NCBI GenBank assembly: GCA_041446545.1
Contig: JBGOEJ010000006.1
Location: forward strand, 62,001 to 126,000
Source: Fervidibacter canadensis
GTDB lineage: Bacteria; Armatimonadota; Fervidibacteria; Fervidibacterales; Fervidibacteraceae
Reading direction: 5' to 3'
DNA: 64,000 bases
Made by a program: the position numbers and the translations under genes. How positions within the stretch are numbered: the stretch's first letter is position 1; every line of letters begins with the position of its first letter. The notes below the pieces were generated by a model. That model had not been told where the DNA came from, ran no database searches, and saw nothing but the letters and a program-made list of their open reading frames with translations. Shown here piece by piece: positions 23,551-32,160 of the stretch.

Positions 23551-24531
23551 ATGATGGCGATAGACCTGCAATGGCTGCAACGAGTGCGCCAACGGCGGCA
23601 AAGGGAAGGGGCAGGGCAACCGCAGCGGCTCCATCCGCCTGCGATGGTCAACGAAGTGCTTTCGTTCCTACGGGTGGCGGAAGTGCGGCGGGGGATTTTC
23701 GTGGACATGACGGTCGGGACGGGCGGTCACACCCTTGCCATCTTGCAAGCCAATCCCCGCGTGGAAGTGATCGGCATTGACCGCGACGAAGCCTCTTTAG
23801 AGGTGGCTGCCGAGCGACTGGAAGCCTTTGCCGACCGAGTGACGCTCGTTCACGGAGACATGCGGGACATCCGCCGCTTATTGGCGCAATTGGGCGTAGA
23901 ACGAGTGGACGGTTGCTTAATTGACCCTGGCATGAGCCTTTGGCAATTGGACAGCGGGCGAGGCTTCAGCGTCTTAGATGAGGCTCCCTTAGACATGCGC
24001 TTTGATGTCGCCGCTCAAGTGACCGCTCAAACTCTGCTACAAACCCTTTCAGCAAGGGAACTGGAGAGGCTCTTTGTGCAAGCGGGGGAACGACCCTTAA
24101 AGGCTCGCCGCATTGCCCAAGCGATTGTCCAAGCCCGTCAAAAGGGAGGCATCCCTACGGCACGGGCATTGGCGGAGTTGGTCGCGCAAGTTAAAGGGGT
24201 TCGGGGAGGTCGCATCCATCCCGCCACAAAGGTCTTCATGGCGTTGCGGATGGCGGTGAACGAGGAGTTAGATGCCCTTCGGACAGGCATTTGGGAGGGG
24301 GCACAGGTGCTCAAGCGAGGTGGGCGATTGGTCGTCCTCACCTACCAATCTTTGGAGGACCGCCTTGTCAAGGAAACTTTTCGGCAGTTAAGTCAGCCTC
24401 CCGCAGGGGGAGAGGAGCGGGCGATTTTGCGCGTCCTCACCAAACACCCTCTCATGCCATCAGCGCAAGAGCGACAAAGCAATCCGCGCGTTCGCAGTTG
24501 CAAGTTGCGGGCGGCGGAGCGGGTGGGGTGA
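23551..24531 (+). CDS. rsmH: 16S rRNA (cytosine1402-N4)-methyltransferase, divergent
   Basis: Methylates N4 of C1402 in the ribosomal P site using SAM. 326 residues. The position after mraZ and the motifs HPPAMVNEVL, DMTVGTGGHTLAIL (SAM loop), GIDRDEASL, RGFSVLDEAPLDMRFD, RIHPATKVFMALRMAVNEEL and YQSLEDRLVKETF identify it. The usual DLGVSSPQLD is replaced by DPGMSLWQLD, an unusual change in a loop near the active site. The C-terminus ends RVRSCKLRAAERVG, matching the standard NPRSRSAKLRAAER. RBS AGGGGGA lies eight bases before the first of two ATGs. Confidence 0.93.
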   Translation: MMAIDLQWLQRVRQRRQREGAGQPQRLHPPAMVNEVLSFLRVAEVRRGIFVDMTVGTGGHTLAILQANPRVEVIGIDRDEASLEVAAERLEAFADRVTLVHGDMRDIRRLLAQLGVERVDGCLIDPGMSLWQLDSGRGFSVLDEAPLDMRFDVAAQVTAQTLLQTLSARELERLFVQAGERPLKARRIAQAIVQARQKGGIPTARALAELVAQVKGVRGGRIHPATKVFMALRMAVNEELDALRTGIWEGAQVLKRGGRLVVLTYQSLEDRLVKETFRQLSQPPAGGEERAILRVLTKHPLMPSAQERQSNPRVRSCKLRAAERVG

Positions 24532-24589
24532 AGGGGAGCAAAGTGGGCAGGGAGAAAGTTGGCAAATGGGCAGATAGGGGGTGACAACG

Positions 24590-25054
24590 ATGGCGGCAGT
24601 CGCACGCCAACCTCGGCAAAGGGTTAGGTCAACAATCGGGCAGGTCAGCGGGTGGGCGGAAAGGCAACAAGAAGGCGAAAGGGGTGCAAAGCCGTTATCC
24701 CGCCCTCACTCCCTTCAGTGGGCATGGCTGTTAACCCGCCTCGGGCAAGTGGGGGTGCTGGTCAGCCTTCTTCTCGGTTGCCTGACGGTGCATGCCCTCA
24801 GCGTTGTGGAAGGGCAGCGGCTTGCCCGTTGTCGCCAACAGCAAACGCTCCTGATGGCACAAGTGCAAGGGCTGCGGGCAGCCATTGAACGCCGCTTCCC
24901 TTCCCTCCTTTCGTCTCCCATCTTTCGCCCTGTCTCCCACTCCCTGCCCACTTTGCTGACCGTGCGCAAGGTCTTTCGGCAAGTTGCAGCGAGCCAACCC
25001 TCAAGGGGAACACGGGACAGGAAGGGAGGGAGAGACCTTGACGGGCTTCCGTGA
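24590..25054 (+). CDS. FtsL-like bitopic division protein (by position)
   Basis: A 154-residue protein with one transmembrane segment (VGVLVSLLLGCLTVHALSVV, about residues 50-70), a basic cytoplasmic head and a short extracytoplasmic helical region (GQRLARCRQQQTLLMAQVQG, then IERRF). Topology, size and location between rsmH and ftsI match FtsL, a leucine-zipper-like partner of FtsB/FtsQ and activator of FtsWI, but sequence similarity is weak, as is common for FtsL. The ATG at 24590 has AGGGGGTG upstream. Its end overlaps the ftsI start by 17 bases. Confidence 0.65.
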   Translation: MAAVARQPRQRVRSTIGQVSGWAERQQEGERGAKPLSRPHSLQWAWLLTRLGQVGVLVSLLLGCLTVHALSVVEGQRLARCRQQQTLLMAQVQGLRAAIERRFPSLLSSPIFRPVSHSLPTLLTVRKVFRQVAASQPSRGTRDRKGGRDLDGLP

Positions 25055-26936
25055 TCGGTGTGCTTTCTTGTTTGCGGGTGCTTTGTTGGCGACGGGGGTA
25101 GTGGCTTTGCGGCTCTTTCAAGTGCAAGTGCTTTCTCACCCTCAGGCGGTCCAGAAAGCAAGAAAGGTTTGGCTGCGGCAGATAGATTTAGCGCCCTTGC
25201 GAGGCAACTTGTATAGTCGGCATCTTCGCCTCCTCGCCACTTGTGAGCCGGCTTTTTCCGTCTGGGCAGACCCTCAAACCCTTCGCTTGGTCGCCCGTCA
25301 GCAACCCTCCTTGCGTCACCTCTCCGATGAAGCGTTGGCTCAACGGTTGACGGTGGCGTTGAAGGAAGCATTAGCGACGGAGCAAGTGAGCGCGGCAAGT
25401 TTGCGACGGGCGTTCAAGCGAAAGGAGCGCGACCACCGCAATGGGATGCCTATTCTCATCCGCTTCGTTTGGCTTGCCCGTCAATTGAGGCGGGCAGAAG
25501 TCGCTCGCCTTCAAGAGATGCTGCGTCGTCCCAACCGAACCCTTTCTCCTGAATGGCGCGTCCTCAAGCAGGGGCTTGGCATCTGTCAAGAGTTTCGGCG
25601 AGTCTATCCTTATGGGCGTTTGGCTGCTTCTGTCTTGGGCTTCGTCAATCGGGATGGGATGGGTTGCTATGGCGTGGAGCGTCAGTGGGACAAATGGCTC
25701 AAGGGCAAAGCAGGCAAAGTAGAGCAAGAAGTGGACGCCTTAGGTCGTCCTATCCCGCAAGGCTTTGCGGCTCTCGTGCCTTCTTCCGCTGGTGATAGTC
25801 TCATCCTCACCTTGGACGAACAAATGCAGCAGGAAGCCGAAGCCGTTTTAGAGGAAGCGATGCAAAAGTTTCGTCCCCGCAGTGCCATCGCCATCGTCTT
25901 GGAGCCGCATACGGGGGATGTGCTCGCTTTGGCGTCTAAGCCCGATTTTGACCCCAACGCCTATTGGCGTTTTCCTCCTGAACGGTTTTTGAACCGCGCC
26001 CTCAGTTTCGCCTACGAGCCCGGTTCCACCCTCAAGCCCATCATCGCCGCCATCTTACTGGACAGCGGGGCAGTGACCGAACGGACGACGACAGAGTGTC
26101 AAGGGGTTTGGAAAGGGGACGGGTTTTCCGTGCGTTGTTGGGTCACGCAGAAGGGGTCTGCCCCGCATGGGACGGAAACTTTAGCCGATGCGCTTTGCCA
26201 CTCTTGCAACATCGCTATGGCTCGGTTTGCCCTTCGGCTTCCTTACGCCCGCTTGTATCGTGGGTTGATTGCCTTCGGTGTCGGACGGAAGACGGGGGTA
26301 AAGGCGGGTTATGAGGAGGCAGGTTGGCTTGACCCGCCGCCCTCTGAAGGGATGCCAACGCCTCAAATCCGCCATCACCAAGCCTGCATCGCTTTCGGGC
26401 AAGGGTTGATGGTGACGCCGATGCAACTGGCGGTTGCCTACGCCGCCATCGCCAATGACGGTCTTCTCGTCCAACCCCGCATCGTTTTGGGCATCAAGGA
26501 GAGCAGAACGGGACGAACCCGATGGTTTTTACCTCGCCCCCTCGGGCAGGTGATTTCTCCGGCAACGGCGCAAAAAATTCGGCAGATGCTTGTCGCTGTC
26601 ATAGAGCGAGGAACGGGTCAACGGGCACGATTGGAAGGGGTCACCGTCGCAGGGAAAACGGGGACGGCGACGAAGGTTTTCCGAGGGCGTTATGACCCGA
26701 CAAAAGTTGTTGTCTCCTTTTTTGGCCTGCTGCCTGCCGACCGACCCAAGTGGGTCATCGGCATTGTCTTGGATGAGCCAGCCTATGGAAAGTGGGGCGG
26801 TGAGGTCGCCGCGCCATTGTTCGCCGCCTTCGGGCGGCGCATACTCTGGCGGGTGCAGCCCCCTCGTCCCCTGAGCCTCAGCCAGCACCTCACCGCCCCT
26901 TTCTTTTTCGCTTCGGCGGCGATGACCCATCAGTGA
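25038..26936 (+). CDS. ftsI: Peptidoglycan transpeptidase FtsI (PBP3-type)
   Basis: A class B penicillin-binding protein that crosslinks septal peptidoglycan. 632 residues from the TTG at 25038, which has GGGAGG eight bases upstream; an upstream open frame overlaps the FtsL-like gene. A transmembrane anchor (LFAGALLATGVVALRLF) is followed by the pedestal domain (RGNLYSR, FRRVYPYGRLAASVLGFVN, GVERQWD) and the transpeptidase domain. Catalytic motifs are EPGSTLKP (S330, K333), SCN (389-391) and GKTGTA near residue 540. No PASTA domains are present. It ends the mraZ cluster in this window and is followed by hairpins and a terminator; murE is elsewhere (8205). Confidence 0.94.
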   Translation: MTGFRDRCAFLFAGALLATGVVALRLFQVQVLSHPQAVQKARKVWLRQIDLAPLRGNLYSRHLRLLATCEPAFSVWADPQTLRLVARQQPSLRHLSDEALAQRLTVALKEALATEQVSAASLRRAFKRKERDHRNGMPILIRFVWLARQLRRAEVARLQEMLRRPNRTLSPEWRVLKQGLGICQEFRRVYPYGRLAASVLGFVNRDGMGCYGVERQWDKWLKGKAGKVEQEVDALGRPIPQGFAALVPSSAGDSLILTLDEQMQQEAEAVLEEAMQKFRPRSAIAIVLEPHTGDVLALASKPDFDPNAYWRFPPERFLNRALSFAYEPGSTLKPIIAAILLDSGAVTERTTTECQGVWKGDGFSVRCWVTQKGSAPHGTETLADALCHSCNIAMARFALRLPYARLYRGLIAFGVGRKTGVKAGYEEAGWLDPPPSEGMPTPQIRHHQACIAFGQGLMVTPMQLAVAYAAIANDGLLVQPRIVLGIKESRTGRTRWFLPRPLGQVISPATAQKIRQMLVAVIERGTGQRARLEGVTVAGKTGTATKVFRGRYDPTKVVVSFFGLLPADRPKWVIGIVLDEPAYGKWGGEVAAPLFAAFGRRILWRVQPPRPLSLSQHLTAPFFFASAAMTHQ

Positions 26937-27018
26937 TGGGTTGGGGCAGGCAGGGTTGCTTTTGGGGATGGTGACGAAGAGCCCAGCCGCTGGGACGCTC
27001 AGCGTCCCACAAAGAAAA

Positions 27019-27050
27019 GCCGCCACCACAAGGTGGCGGCTTCCTTTTTT
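27019..27050. terminator. Bidirectional intrinsic terminator between ftsI and the Cys-rich gene
   Basis: A nine-bp stem (GCCGCCACC / GGTGGCGGC) with an ACAA loop is followed on the plus strand by TTCCTTTTTT and on the minus strand by TTTTCTTTG. It can stop ftsI transcripts and the opposing Cys-rich gene. Two further perfect inverted repeats lie upstream, ACCCATCA/TGATGGGT (26925-26941, over the ftsI stop) and TGGGACGCT/AGCGTCCCA (26991-27009). Confidence 0.88.
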
Positions 27051-27063
27051 CCAGCCCCATCCC

Positions 27064-27216
27064 TTAGCCGCAGCAGGACGACTTCTCCTCACCGCATTGC
27101 TTCTTTTCTGCGTCTTTCGGGGCTTGAGCCTTTTGGTGCTCGCAGCCACACCCGCAACCTTCTTCCTTTTCCACCACCTGCGTCTTTTCTGCTTCCTTCA
27201 CCTGCGTCTGCGCCAT
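27064..27216 (-). CDS. 50-residue Cys-rich, probably metal-binding protein
   Basis: A short protein read MAQTQVKEAEKTQVVEK followed by EEGCGCGCEHQK, a Lys/Glu/Ala linker and KKQCGEEKSSCCG. It has six Cys and one His: a CxCxC-x-H cluster and a C-x6-CC end, with a charged N-terminus and no signal peptide. The layout is like small metallothionein-type or copper/zinc-buffering proteins, but no family match is known to me. A near-perfect Shine-Dalgarno, AAAGGAGGTGA, lies six bases before the ATG, and a terminator follows 14 bases after the stop, so this is a complete independent gene. It is divergent from the PqaA-like gene. Confidence 0.8.
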   Translation of the reverse strand: MAQTQVKEAEKTQVVEKEEGCGCGCEHQKAQAPKDAEKKQCGEEKSSCCG

Positions 27217-27326
27217 CGCCCGTCACCTCCTTTCCCGTCGGGGCAATTTTAGCGGCTCAATGCCCTCCCTGCTATCGGTGTGGCAAACTCTGGGGCGAAC
27301 GAAATTTGCCCAAGGAGGGACGAGGC

Positions 27327-28655
27327 ATGGCTCGGTGGATAGCCCTTTGGACAGGTGTGATTTTTCTGGGCGTGACGGTCAGTCAATCTCCATCGCCTTT
27401 GCTCACTTATGTCGCTCAACCTGACGAGGCTTTTGCGTGGGAAAAAGTTTGTTCTGACCAATCGCCCCTTGGCGTTCGTCTGCATCAACTGCGCCTCACC
27501 TCGCAGTGTTGGAAAGGCATCCTTTGGCGTCACACTTTGCTCATCGCCCAACCGCCTAAAGTCACGACGGACTTGGCGTTGTTGGTAATTGCGGGCGGTT
27601 CCACCGAGAGTCAAGGCGATGCTCAATCGCGTCTGCTTGCTTCCGCCGCTGCCTCGCAGTTGCAAGCCCTTGTCGCCGTCCTTTACGCCGTGCCCAACCA
27701 ACCGCTTTTTGATGGCTTGGTGGAGGACGATTTGATCGCCCATACTTTTGTCAAGGTCTTGGAGACGGGCGATTTGAGTTGGGCGGCGCTGTTGCCGATG
27801 ACGAAAAGCGCCGTCAAGGCAATGGATGCCGTCCAGCAATTTGCCGCAAAGGAATTGAACTTAACGGTCAATGGCTTCGTCGTCACGGGGGCTTCCAAGC
27901 GAGGCTGGACGACTTGGCTGACCGCTGTCGCCGACCCGCAGCGGGTCAAAGGCATCGCCCCGATGGTCTACGACAACCTCAACATCCCTGCCCAGATGCG
28001 TCATCAACGCGAGGTGTTCGGTGGCTACAGCGAGCAAATCAGCGAATACACCCAGCGGGGCTTGACGGATTTGGCAGACAGCGAAAAAGCCCGCCCTCTT
28101 GTTCAACTCATTGACCCCTATGCCTACCGTGAGCGGCTAACGATGCCCAAACTGCTCATCAATGGGACGAACGACCGTTATTGGGCGCTGGATGCCGCCA
28201 ACTTCTACTTTGACGATTTGCCGGGCGAAAAATACCTCCTCTATGTGCCCAACAGCGGGCACGGTTTGGAAGATGTGGGGCGGGTCGTCCGCGCCATCAT
28301 GGCGTTCTTTGACCGCCTCGCTGGTCGGCTGACTTTTCCCAAGTTGGCGTGGCAGTGGACGCCGACGGACGGTGGGATGACTTTGACTGTCCGCTCCGAA
28401 CCGATGCCCAAGCAAGTGCTCCTTTGGCGAGCACAAGCGCCGACGAAGGATTTCCGAGACGCCAAGTGGGAAAGCGAAGAGTTAACCGCTACAGAAGACA
28501 GGAAGCAGGAGATGGGGCACGGGGCAATCGGGGTTTATCAAGCCCGCTTGACGCCGCCGGAAAAAGGCTATGCCGCTGCCTTCGCCGAACTTATCTACGA
28601 GGGCAACAATCGCACCTACTCCCTTTGCACGACCGTCCGCATCGTCGGCAAATGA
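27327..28655 (+). CDS. PhoPQ-activated pathogenicity-related (PqaA-like) hydrolase
   Basis: A 442-residue secreted alpha/beta hydrolase-like protein of the PqaA family. A signal peptide (MARWIALWTGVIFLGVTVSQ) precedes the mature part. Family features are VAQPDEAFAWEKV, LIAGGSTE, TGASKRGWTTWLTAVADPQR (nucleophile elbow with Ser), MVYDNLNIPAQMRHQ, IDPYAYRERLTMPKLLINGT followed by NDRYW, and NSGHGLED (acid and His). The C-terminal 110 residues form a beta-sandwich-like domain. The family is common in Planctomycetota and Armatimonadota, where the substrate is not known. The ATG at 27327 has AAGGAGG eight bases upstream. Confidence 0.9.
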   Translation: MARWIALWTGVIFLGVTVSQSPSPLLTYVAQPDEAFAWEKVCSDQSPLGVRLHQLRLTSQCWKGILWRHTLLIAQPPKVTTDLALLVIAGGSTESQGDAQSRLLASAAASQLQALVAVLYAVPNQPLFDGLVEDDLIAHTFVKVLETGDLSWAALLPMTKSAVKAMDAVQQFAAKELNLTVNGFVVTGASKRGWTTWLTAVADPQRVKGIAPMVYDNLNIPAQMRHQREVFGGYSEQISEYTQRGLTDLADSEKARPLVQLIDPYAYRERLTMPKLLINGTNDRYWALDAANFYFDDLPGEKYLLYVPNSGHGLEDVGRVVRAIMAFFDRLAGRLTFPKLAWQWTPTDGGMTLTVRSEPMPKQVLLWRAQAPTKDFRDAKWESEELTATEDRKQEMGHGAIGVYQARLTPPEKGYAAAFAELIYEGNNRTYSLCTTVRIVGK

Positions 28656-28665
28656 ACGGCATTTC

Positions 28666-30141
28666 TCACGGAGGTTCAGGGCGCAAGAGAGGGAACAAGA
28701 TGACCTCGCGGATAGAGGGCGAGTCAGTGAGCAACATGGTCAAGCGGTCAATGCCGATGCCCAACCCACCTGTCGGAGGCATCCCATACTCCAGCGCCGT
28801 CACGAAATCCCAATCCAGCGGGTGGGCTTCTGCATCGCCATGTTCCCGCAAGCGTTGTTGCATTTCAAAGCGCTCCCGTTGATCCAACGGGTCGTTCAAC
28901 TCACTGAAGGCGTTGGCGATTTCCAATCCACCGATGAAGCCTTGAAAGCGCTCTGTCATCGTCGGGTCATCGGCTTTGCGTTTTGCGAGGGGCGAAATCT
29001 CCACGGGATAGTCCAACAGGAAAGTCGGTTGGATGAGGGTCGGGACGACTTTCTTTTTGAGCGCCTCGTCTAAGATGCGTCCCCAATGGTCTGTGGGCTC
29101 AACGGAAAGCCCAAGTTGTCGCCCGACTTCTTTTGCCCGCTCGTTATCGCCCCGAAAGGCGAGGAAATCTACGCCTGTCACTTCCTTCAAAGCCGTCATC
29201 AAAGAGAGGCGACGCCAAGGCGGAGTTAGGTCAATGGTGTGCCCTTGGTAGGTGATGGTCATCGTGCCCAGAACGGTTTGGGCGACGAAAGCGACCAGTT
29301 CTTCTACGAGCCGCATGATGTCGTGGTAATCGGCGTAAGCCTGATAGGCTTCCAACATCGTGAACTCAGGGTTGTGGCGGGCGTCAATTCCCTCGTTGCG
29401 GAAGTTGCGCCCAATCTCGTAGACCCGCTCAAAGCCGCCGACCAACAAACGCTTCAGGTAAAGTTCGGGAGCGATGCGCAAATACAAGTCCATGTCCAAG
29501 GCGTTGTGGTGAGTGATGAAAGGGCGGGCAAGTGCCCCACCGTAAACAGGTTGCAAAATGGGCGTCTCCACCTCTATGAAGCCTCGTTCGTCCAGGAAGC
29601 GACGGATGGCGCGCAAAATCAGGGCACGCTTGACAAAAATTTCTCGCACCGACGGGTTGGCGATCAAGTCAAGATAACGCTGCCGATAGCGCACCTCCAC
29701 ATCCCTTAGCCCGTGCCACTTTTCTGGGATGGGACGGAGGGCTTTTGCCAACAGCCAAAACTGATGGACTTGAACGGTCGTCTCACCCGTTCGGGTCTTC
29801 AAGACCGTCCCTTCCACACCGATGATGTCGCCGACATCCAAATCGCCAAACCATTCGTAAGCCACTTCTCCCAAAGTGTCAAGGCGAGCCATCAATTGGA
29901 TTTTTCCAGAAGCATCCAAGAGGTCGGCAAAGGTCAACTTTCCATGAGCGCGGATGGAAATGAGCCTGCCGGCGATGCGGACGGTGGCTCCTTGCAGGGC
30001 TTCAAAGCCCCTTTGTATCTCGGCGACTTGGTGGGTTCGGTCAAAGCGGGAGGGGGCGAAAGGGTCTAAGCCTTTTCCTCGCCATCGTTGCAACTTGCTC
30101 AATCGGTCTTGGAAAAGAGGGTCGTTGTCCGCCATCCTCAT
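28666..30141 (-). CDS. lysS: Lysyl-tRNA synthetase, class II
   Basis: Charges tRNA-Lys. 491 residues, normal length. An N-terminal OB-fold anticodon-binding domain (VRIAGRLISIRAHGKLTFAD, residues about 50-150) precedes the class II catalytic core with motif 1 around RYRQRYLDLIANPSVREIF, motif 2 FRNEGIDARHNPEFTMLEAY and motif 3 GLGIGIDRLTMLLTDSPSIR. The first ATG (30141) has GAGGGAAGGCG upstream; one at 30135 is also possible. It starts nine bases after greA, forming a greA-lysS operon. It is convergent with the PqaA-like gene. Confidence 0.97.
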   Translation of the reverse strand: MRMADNDPLFQDRLSKLQRWRGKGLDPFAPSRFDRTHQVAEIQRGFEALQGATVRIAGRLISIRAHGKLTFADLLDASGKIQLMARLDTLGEVAYEWFGDLDVGDIIGVEGTVLKTRTGETTVQVHQFWLLAKALRPIPEKWHGLRDVEVRYRQRYLDLIANPSVREIFVKRALILRAIRRFLDERGFIEVETPILQPVYGGALARPFITHHNALDMDLYLRIAPELYLKRLLVGGFERVYEIGRNFRNEGIDARHNPEFTMLEAYQAYADYHDIMRLVEELVAFVAQTVLGTMTITYQGHTIDLTPPWRRLSLMTALKEVTGVDFLAFRGDNERAKEVGRQLGLSVEPTDHWGRILDEALKKKVVPTLIQPTFLLDYPVEISPLAKRKADDPTMTERFQGFIGGLEIANAFSELNDPLDQRERFEMQQRLREHGDAEAHPLDWDFVTALEYGMPPTGGLGIGIDRLTMLLTDSPSIREVILFPLLRPEPP

Positions 30142-30150
30142 CGCCTTCCC

Positions 30151-30663
30151 TCAGGGTCGGCTGATTTTTTCCACGCGATAGCGGATGATGCCCGCTGGTG
30201 CCCGCACTTCCACGATGTCGCCGACCTTTTTCTGCATCAACGCCTCCCCAAGAGGCGACTGGTAGGAGACCTTTCCTTCCAACGGGTTTGCTTCAAAAGG
30301 ACCGACGATGCGATAGGTCACCCGCTTGCCAGTTGCCAAGTTGGTCAACTCTACGACGGAACCGAAGCCGACCTTGCTGGTGGGGATTTTGCTCTTAGGG
30401 ACGACCCGCACCATTTTGAGCACTTGTTGCAGTTCCTCAATGCGCCCCTGAATGAAGGCTTGTTCCTTTTTGGCGTCATCGTAATCCGTGTCCTCCATAA
30501 ATTCGCCCACCTTGCGGGACTCACGGATGTGCTCCAGCACTTCCTTCCGTTCCCGCTCCAGCAGGCGTTGCAACTCTGCCTCCAACGCTCGTTTCCCTTC
30601 CTCCGTGATCAAGATGCCTTCTTCCTCAAACTGCTCTTCGGCGGATGGCTTCGTTTGCGCCAT
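30151..30663 (-). CDS. greA: Transcription elongation factor GreA
   Basis: Rescues backtracked RNA polymerase by stimulating transcript cleavage. 170 residues: an N-terminal antiparallel coiled coil (ILITEEGKRALEAELQRLLE, then REVLEHIRESR) and a C-terminal FKBP-like domain (FGSVVELTNLATGKRVTYRI, SPLGEALMQKKVGDIVEV). The coiled-coil tip reads GEFMEDTDYDDAKKEQAF in place of the usual GDLSENAEYxAAKE, keeping acidic residues but not the standard sequence. The first 15 residues extend the normal N-terminus. A candidate promoter and a short leader hairpin lie upstream. Confidence 0.93.
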   Translation of the reverse strand: MAQTKPSAEEQFEEEGILITEEGKRALEAELQRLLERERKEVLEHIRESRKVGEFMEDTDYDDAKKEQAFIQGRIEELQQVLKMVRVVPKSKIPTSKVGFGSVVELTNLATGKRVTYRIVGPFEANPLEGKVSYQSPLGEALMQKKVGDIVEVRAPAGIIRYRVEKISRP

Positions 30664-30747
30664 CGAGCGATCACTCCCGCACCGATGAGATAAGTCCCAG
30701 CCACCAGACTTTTTTGCTGGGAACTGGGTGAGGAGAAGCGCTCAGCC

Positions 30748-30776
30748 ATTTTATCACACTCACGCCGCTTCGGCAA
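30748..30776 (-). promoter_or_regulatory. Candidate promoter of greA-lysS
   Basis: On the minus strand TTGCCG and TAAAAT are separated by 17 bases. The leader of about 75 bases contains an imperfect stem (CCCAGC at 30696-30701 with GCTGGG at 30717-30722, A-rich loop on the transcript) before the greA ribosome binding site. Confidence 0.55.
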
Positions 30777-30833
30777 TGACCGAGCATGGTTGTTCGGCAA
30801 CACCCGCCTTGATTGACCTGTCGGGTCTTTGAC

Positions 30834-31646
30834 CTAACTGCTGGCGCCACTGTAGTGCCGCAAGGCAAATTGCCACAGCAACCTTGTCGCCGCCAACATC
30901 CCTGCCGCTAAAGCGACAGCCAGAGCCGCCGTTAACGGCTCTACCCACCGCACGATGGCTTGAGCGGGAACTGTCGTCACAAAAGCGACGGGCACAAGGT
31001 AGGTCAGTAAAAAGCGCGGGATACCCCGATAGACCGTGACAGGGTAGCGTCCTGTCTCCCAGAACGACCACAGCAAGGCGATCAAGTTTTCCAGCCGCAC
31101 AAACCAAAAACAAAGTGTCATCACACCCAACATGATGCTGTAAACGATGCAGAGGGCGCAAGTTAACAAGAGCAAAAAAAGCAGCACCCGCATCGGCGTC
31201 AGGGAGATGCCCAACCGCCATGCCGCATAACCGACCAACCCCAACCCTGCCAGCGCCGAGACGGAACGCCAAAGGACAAAGTAACGGGTGCTGACGGTAA
31301 ACTGGCTATCCAGCGGTTTCGTCAGCCAGAAATCCAGCGTCCCCAACCGAACATACTCCACCAACCTTCCGATGTTGGGTTGGAAAACTGTCTGGATGAC
31401 GCCATTGACAATTTGGAAGACGCCGACGACCGCCAGCACCTCCCCATAGCGCCAATCCCCCAATCGGTCGGTGTGCAAAAAGTAGACCCGAACCATCGCC
31501 AGAAACCAAGCAAACCAGAAGAAACTTTGCAACAGGCTGATGGCAAAGTGTCCCCGATAGGCGGTTTCTTCGGCGAGGCTGATGCGCACGAAGGCAAAAA
31601 ATGCCTGCCAGTAGCGGCGCAATGTCGCCGACACGAAAAGGGTCAC
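30834..31646 (-). CDS. ABC-2 type transporter permease
   Basis: A 270-residue membrane protein with six predicted transmembrane segments, resembling the ABC2_membrane_6 (DUF990) permeases. Supporting stretches are FVRISLAEETAYRGHF at the N-terminus, the first helices SLLQSFFWFAWFLAMVRVYF, VEYVRLGTLDFWLTKPLD (a conserved cytoplasmic segment with DxxLxKPL) and VTVYRGIPRFLLTYLVPVAF. These usually work with an ATPase such as NatA type, but none is adjacent. Substrate unknown. Confidence 0.85.
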   Translation of the reverse strand: MTLFVSATLRRYWQAFFAFVRISLAEETAYRGHFAISLLQSFFWFAWFLAMVRVYFLHTDRLGDWRYGEVLAVVGVFQIVNGVIQTVFQPNIGRLVEYVRLGTLDFWLTKPLDSQFTVSTRYFVLWRSVSALAGLGLVGYAAWRLGISLTPMRVLLFLLLLTCALCIVYSIMLGVMTLCFWFVRLENLIALLWSFWETGRYPVTVYRGIPRFLLTYLVPVAFVTTVPAQAIVRWVEPLTAALAVALAAGMLAATRLLWQFALRHYSGASS

Positions 31647-31670
31647 TCCTTCAATCCGTCGGTCACCTCT

Positions 31671-32075
31671 TCAAAGACAACCTCTCCCCTCCACGAGAGC
31701 CAAAAACCCTCGCACCTCCACGCCGTCCAACTGCTCTCGTAGCCTTCGCACCGCCACCGACAAATCGTCCTTTTGTCGCTGGAGTGCTTCCTCCTTGTAG
31801 CGGTGCTTATAGTAGCCGCAATCGGCATGAGTGATGCAGGTAATGCGGCGAAGATGATGGGCTTTAGCCAACAAGTTCAATCGTTCCATCAGGTTCGGTT
31901 CGTCTTGGGCGATGAAGGCAGGTCCACCCGCCACGACCATCAAGTCGCATCGCTCCATATCCATTGCCCGCCGCAAAAATTCCAGTTTCGCAGCGACGAA
32001 CCGCTCATCGCTGCAAAAGACTGCCAAATTTCCGCTGAACTCATCTTTCCAAGCCGCCCAACTGCGAAAACGCAC
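31671..32075 (-). CDS. Putative carbonic anhydrase-like protein
   Basis: A 134-residue protein resembling small, poorly studied beta-carbonic-anhydrase-like proteins: LAVFCSDERF near the start, CDLMVVAGGPAF, and ITHADCGYYKHRY with His and Cys suited to zinc. The C-terminus is a helix and strand (VRRLREQLDGVEVRGFLALV). The GTG at 32075 is chosen because AGGAGGTG lies seven bases upstream; the frame is open further but overlaps the MTA phosphorylase gene. The catalytic Asp-Arg dyad appears as SDER. Activity has not been shown for this type as far as I know. Confidence 0.65.
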   Translation of the reverse strand: MRFRSWAAWKDEFSGNLAVFCSDERFVAAKLEFLRRAMDMERCDLMVVAGGPAFIAQDEPNLMERLNLLAKAHHLRRITCITHADCGYYKHRYKEEALQRQKDDLSVAVRRLREQLDGVEVRGFLALVEGRGCL

Positions 32076-32160
32076 CCTTGTCACCTCCTGACGAGGATGA
32101 AACTTTGTCGCGGCTGATGAGCCCCTCCAAAAGGGCGAAGATAACGAACATGACGGCTCG

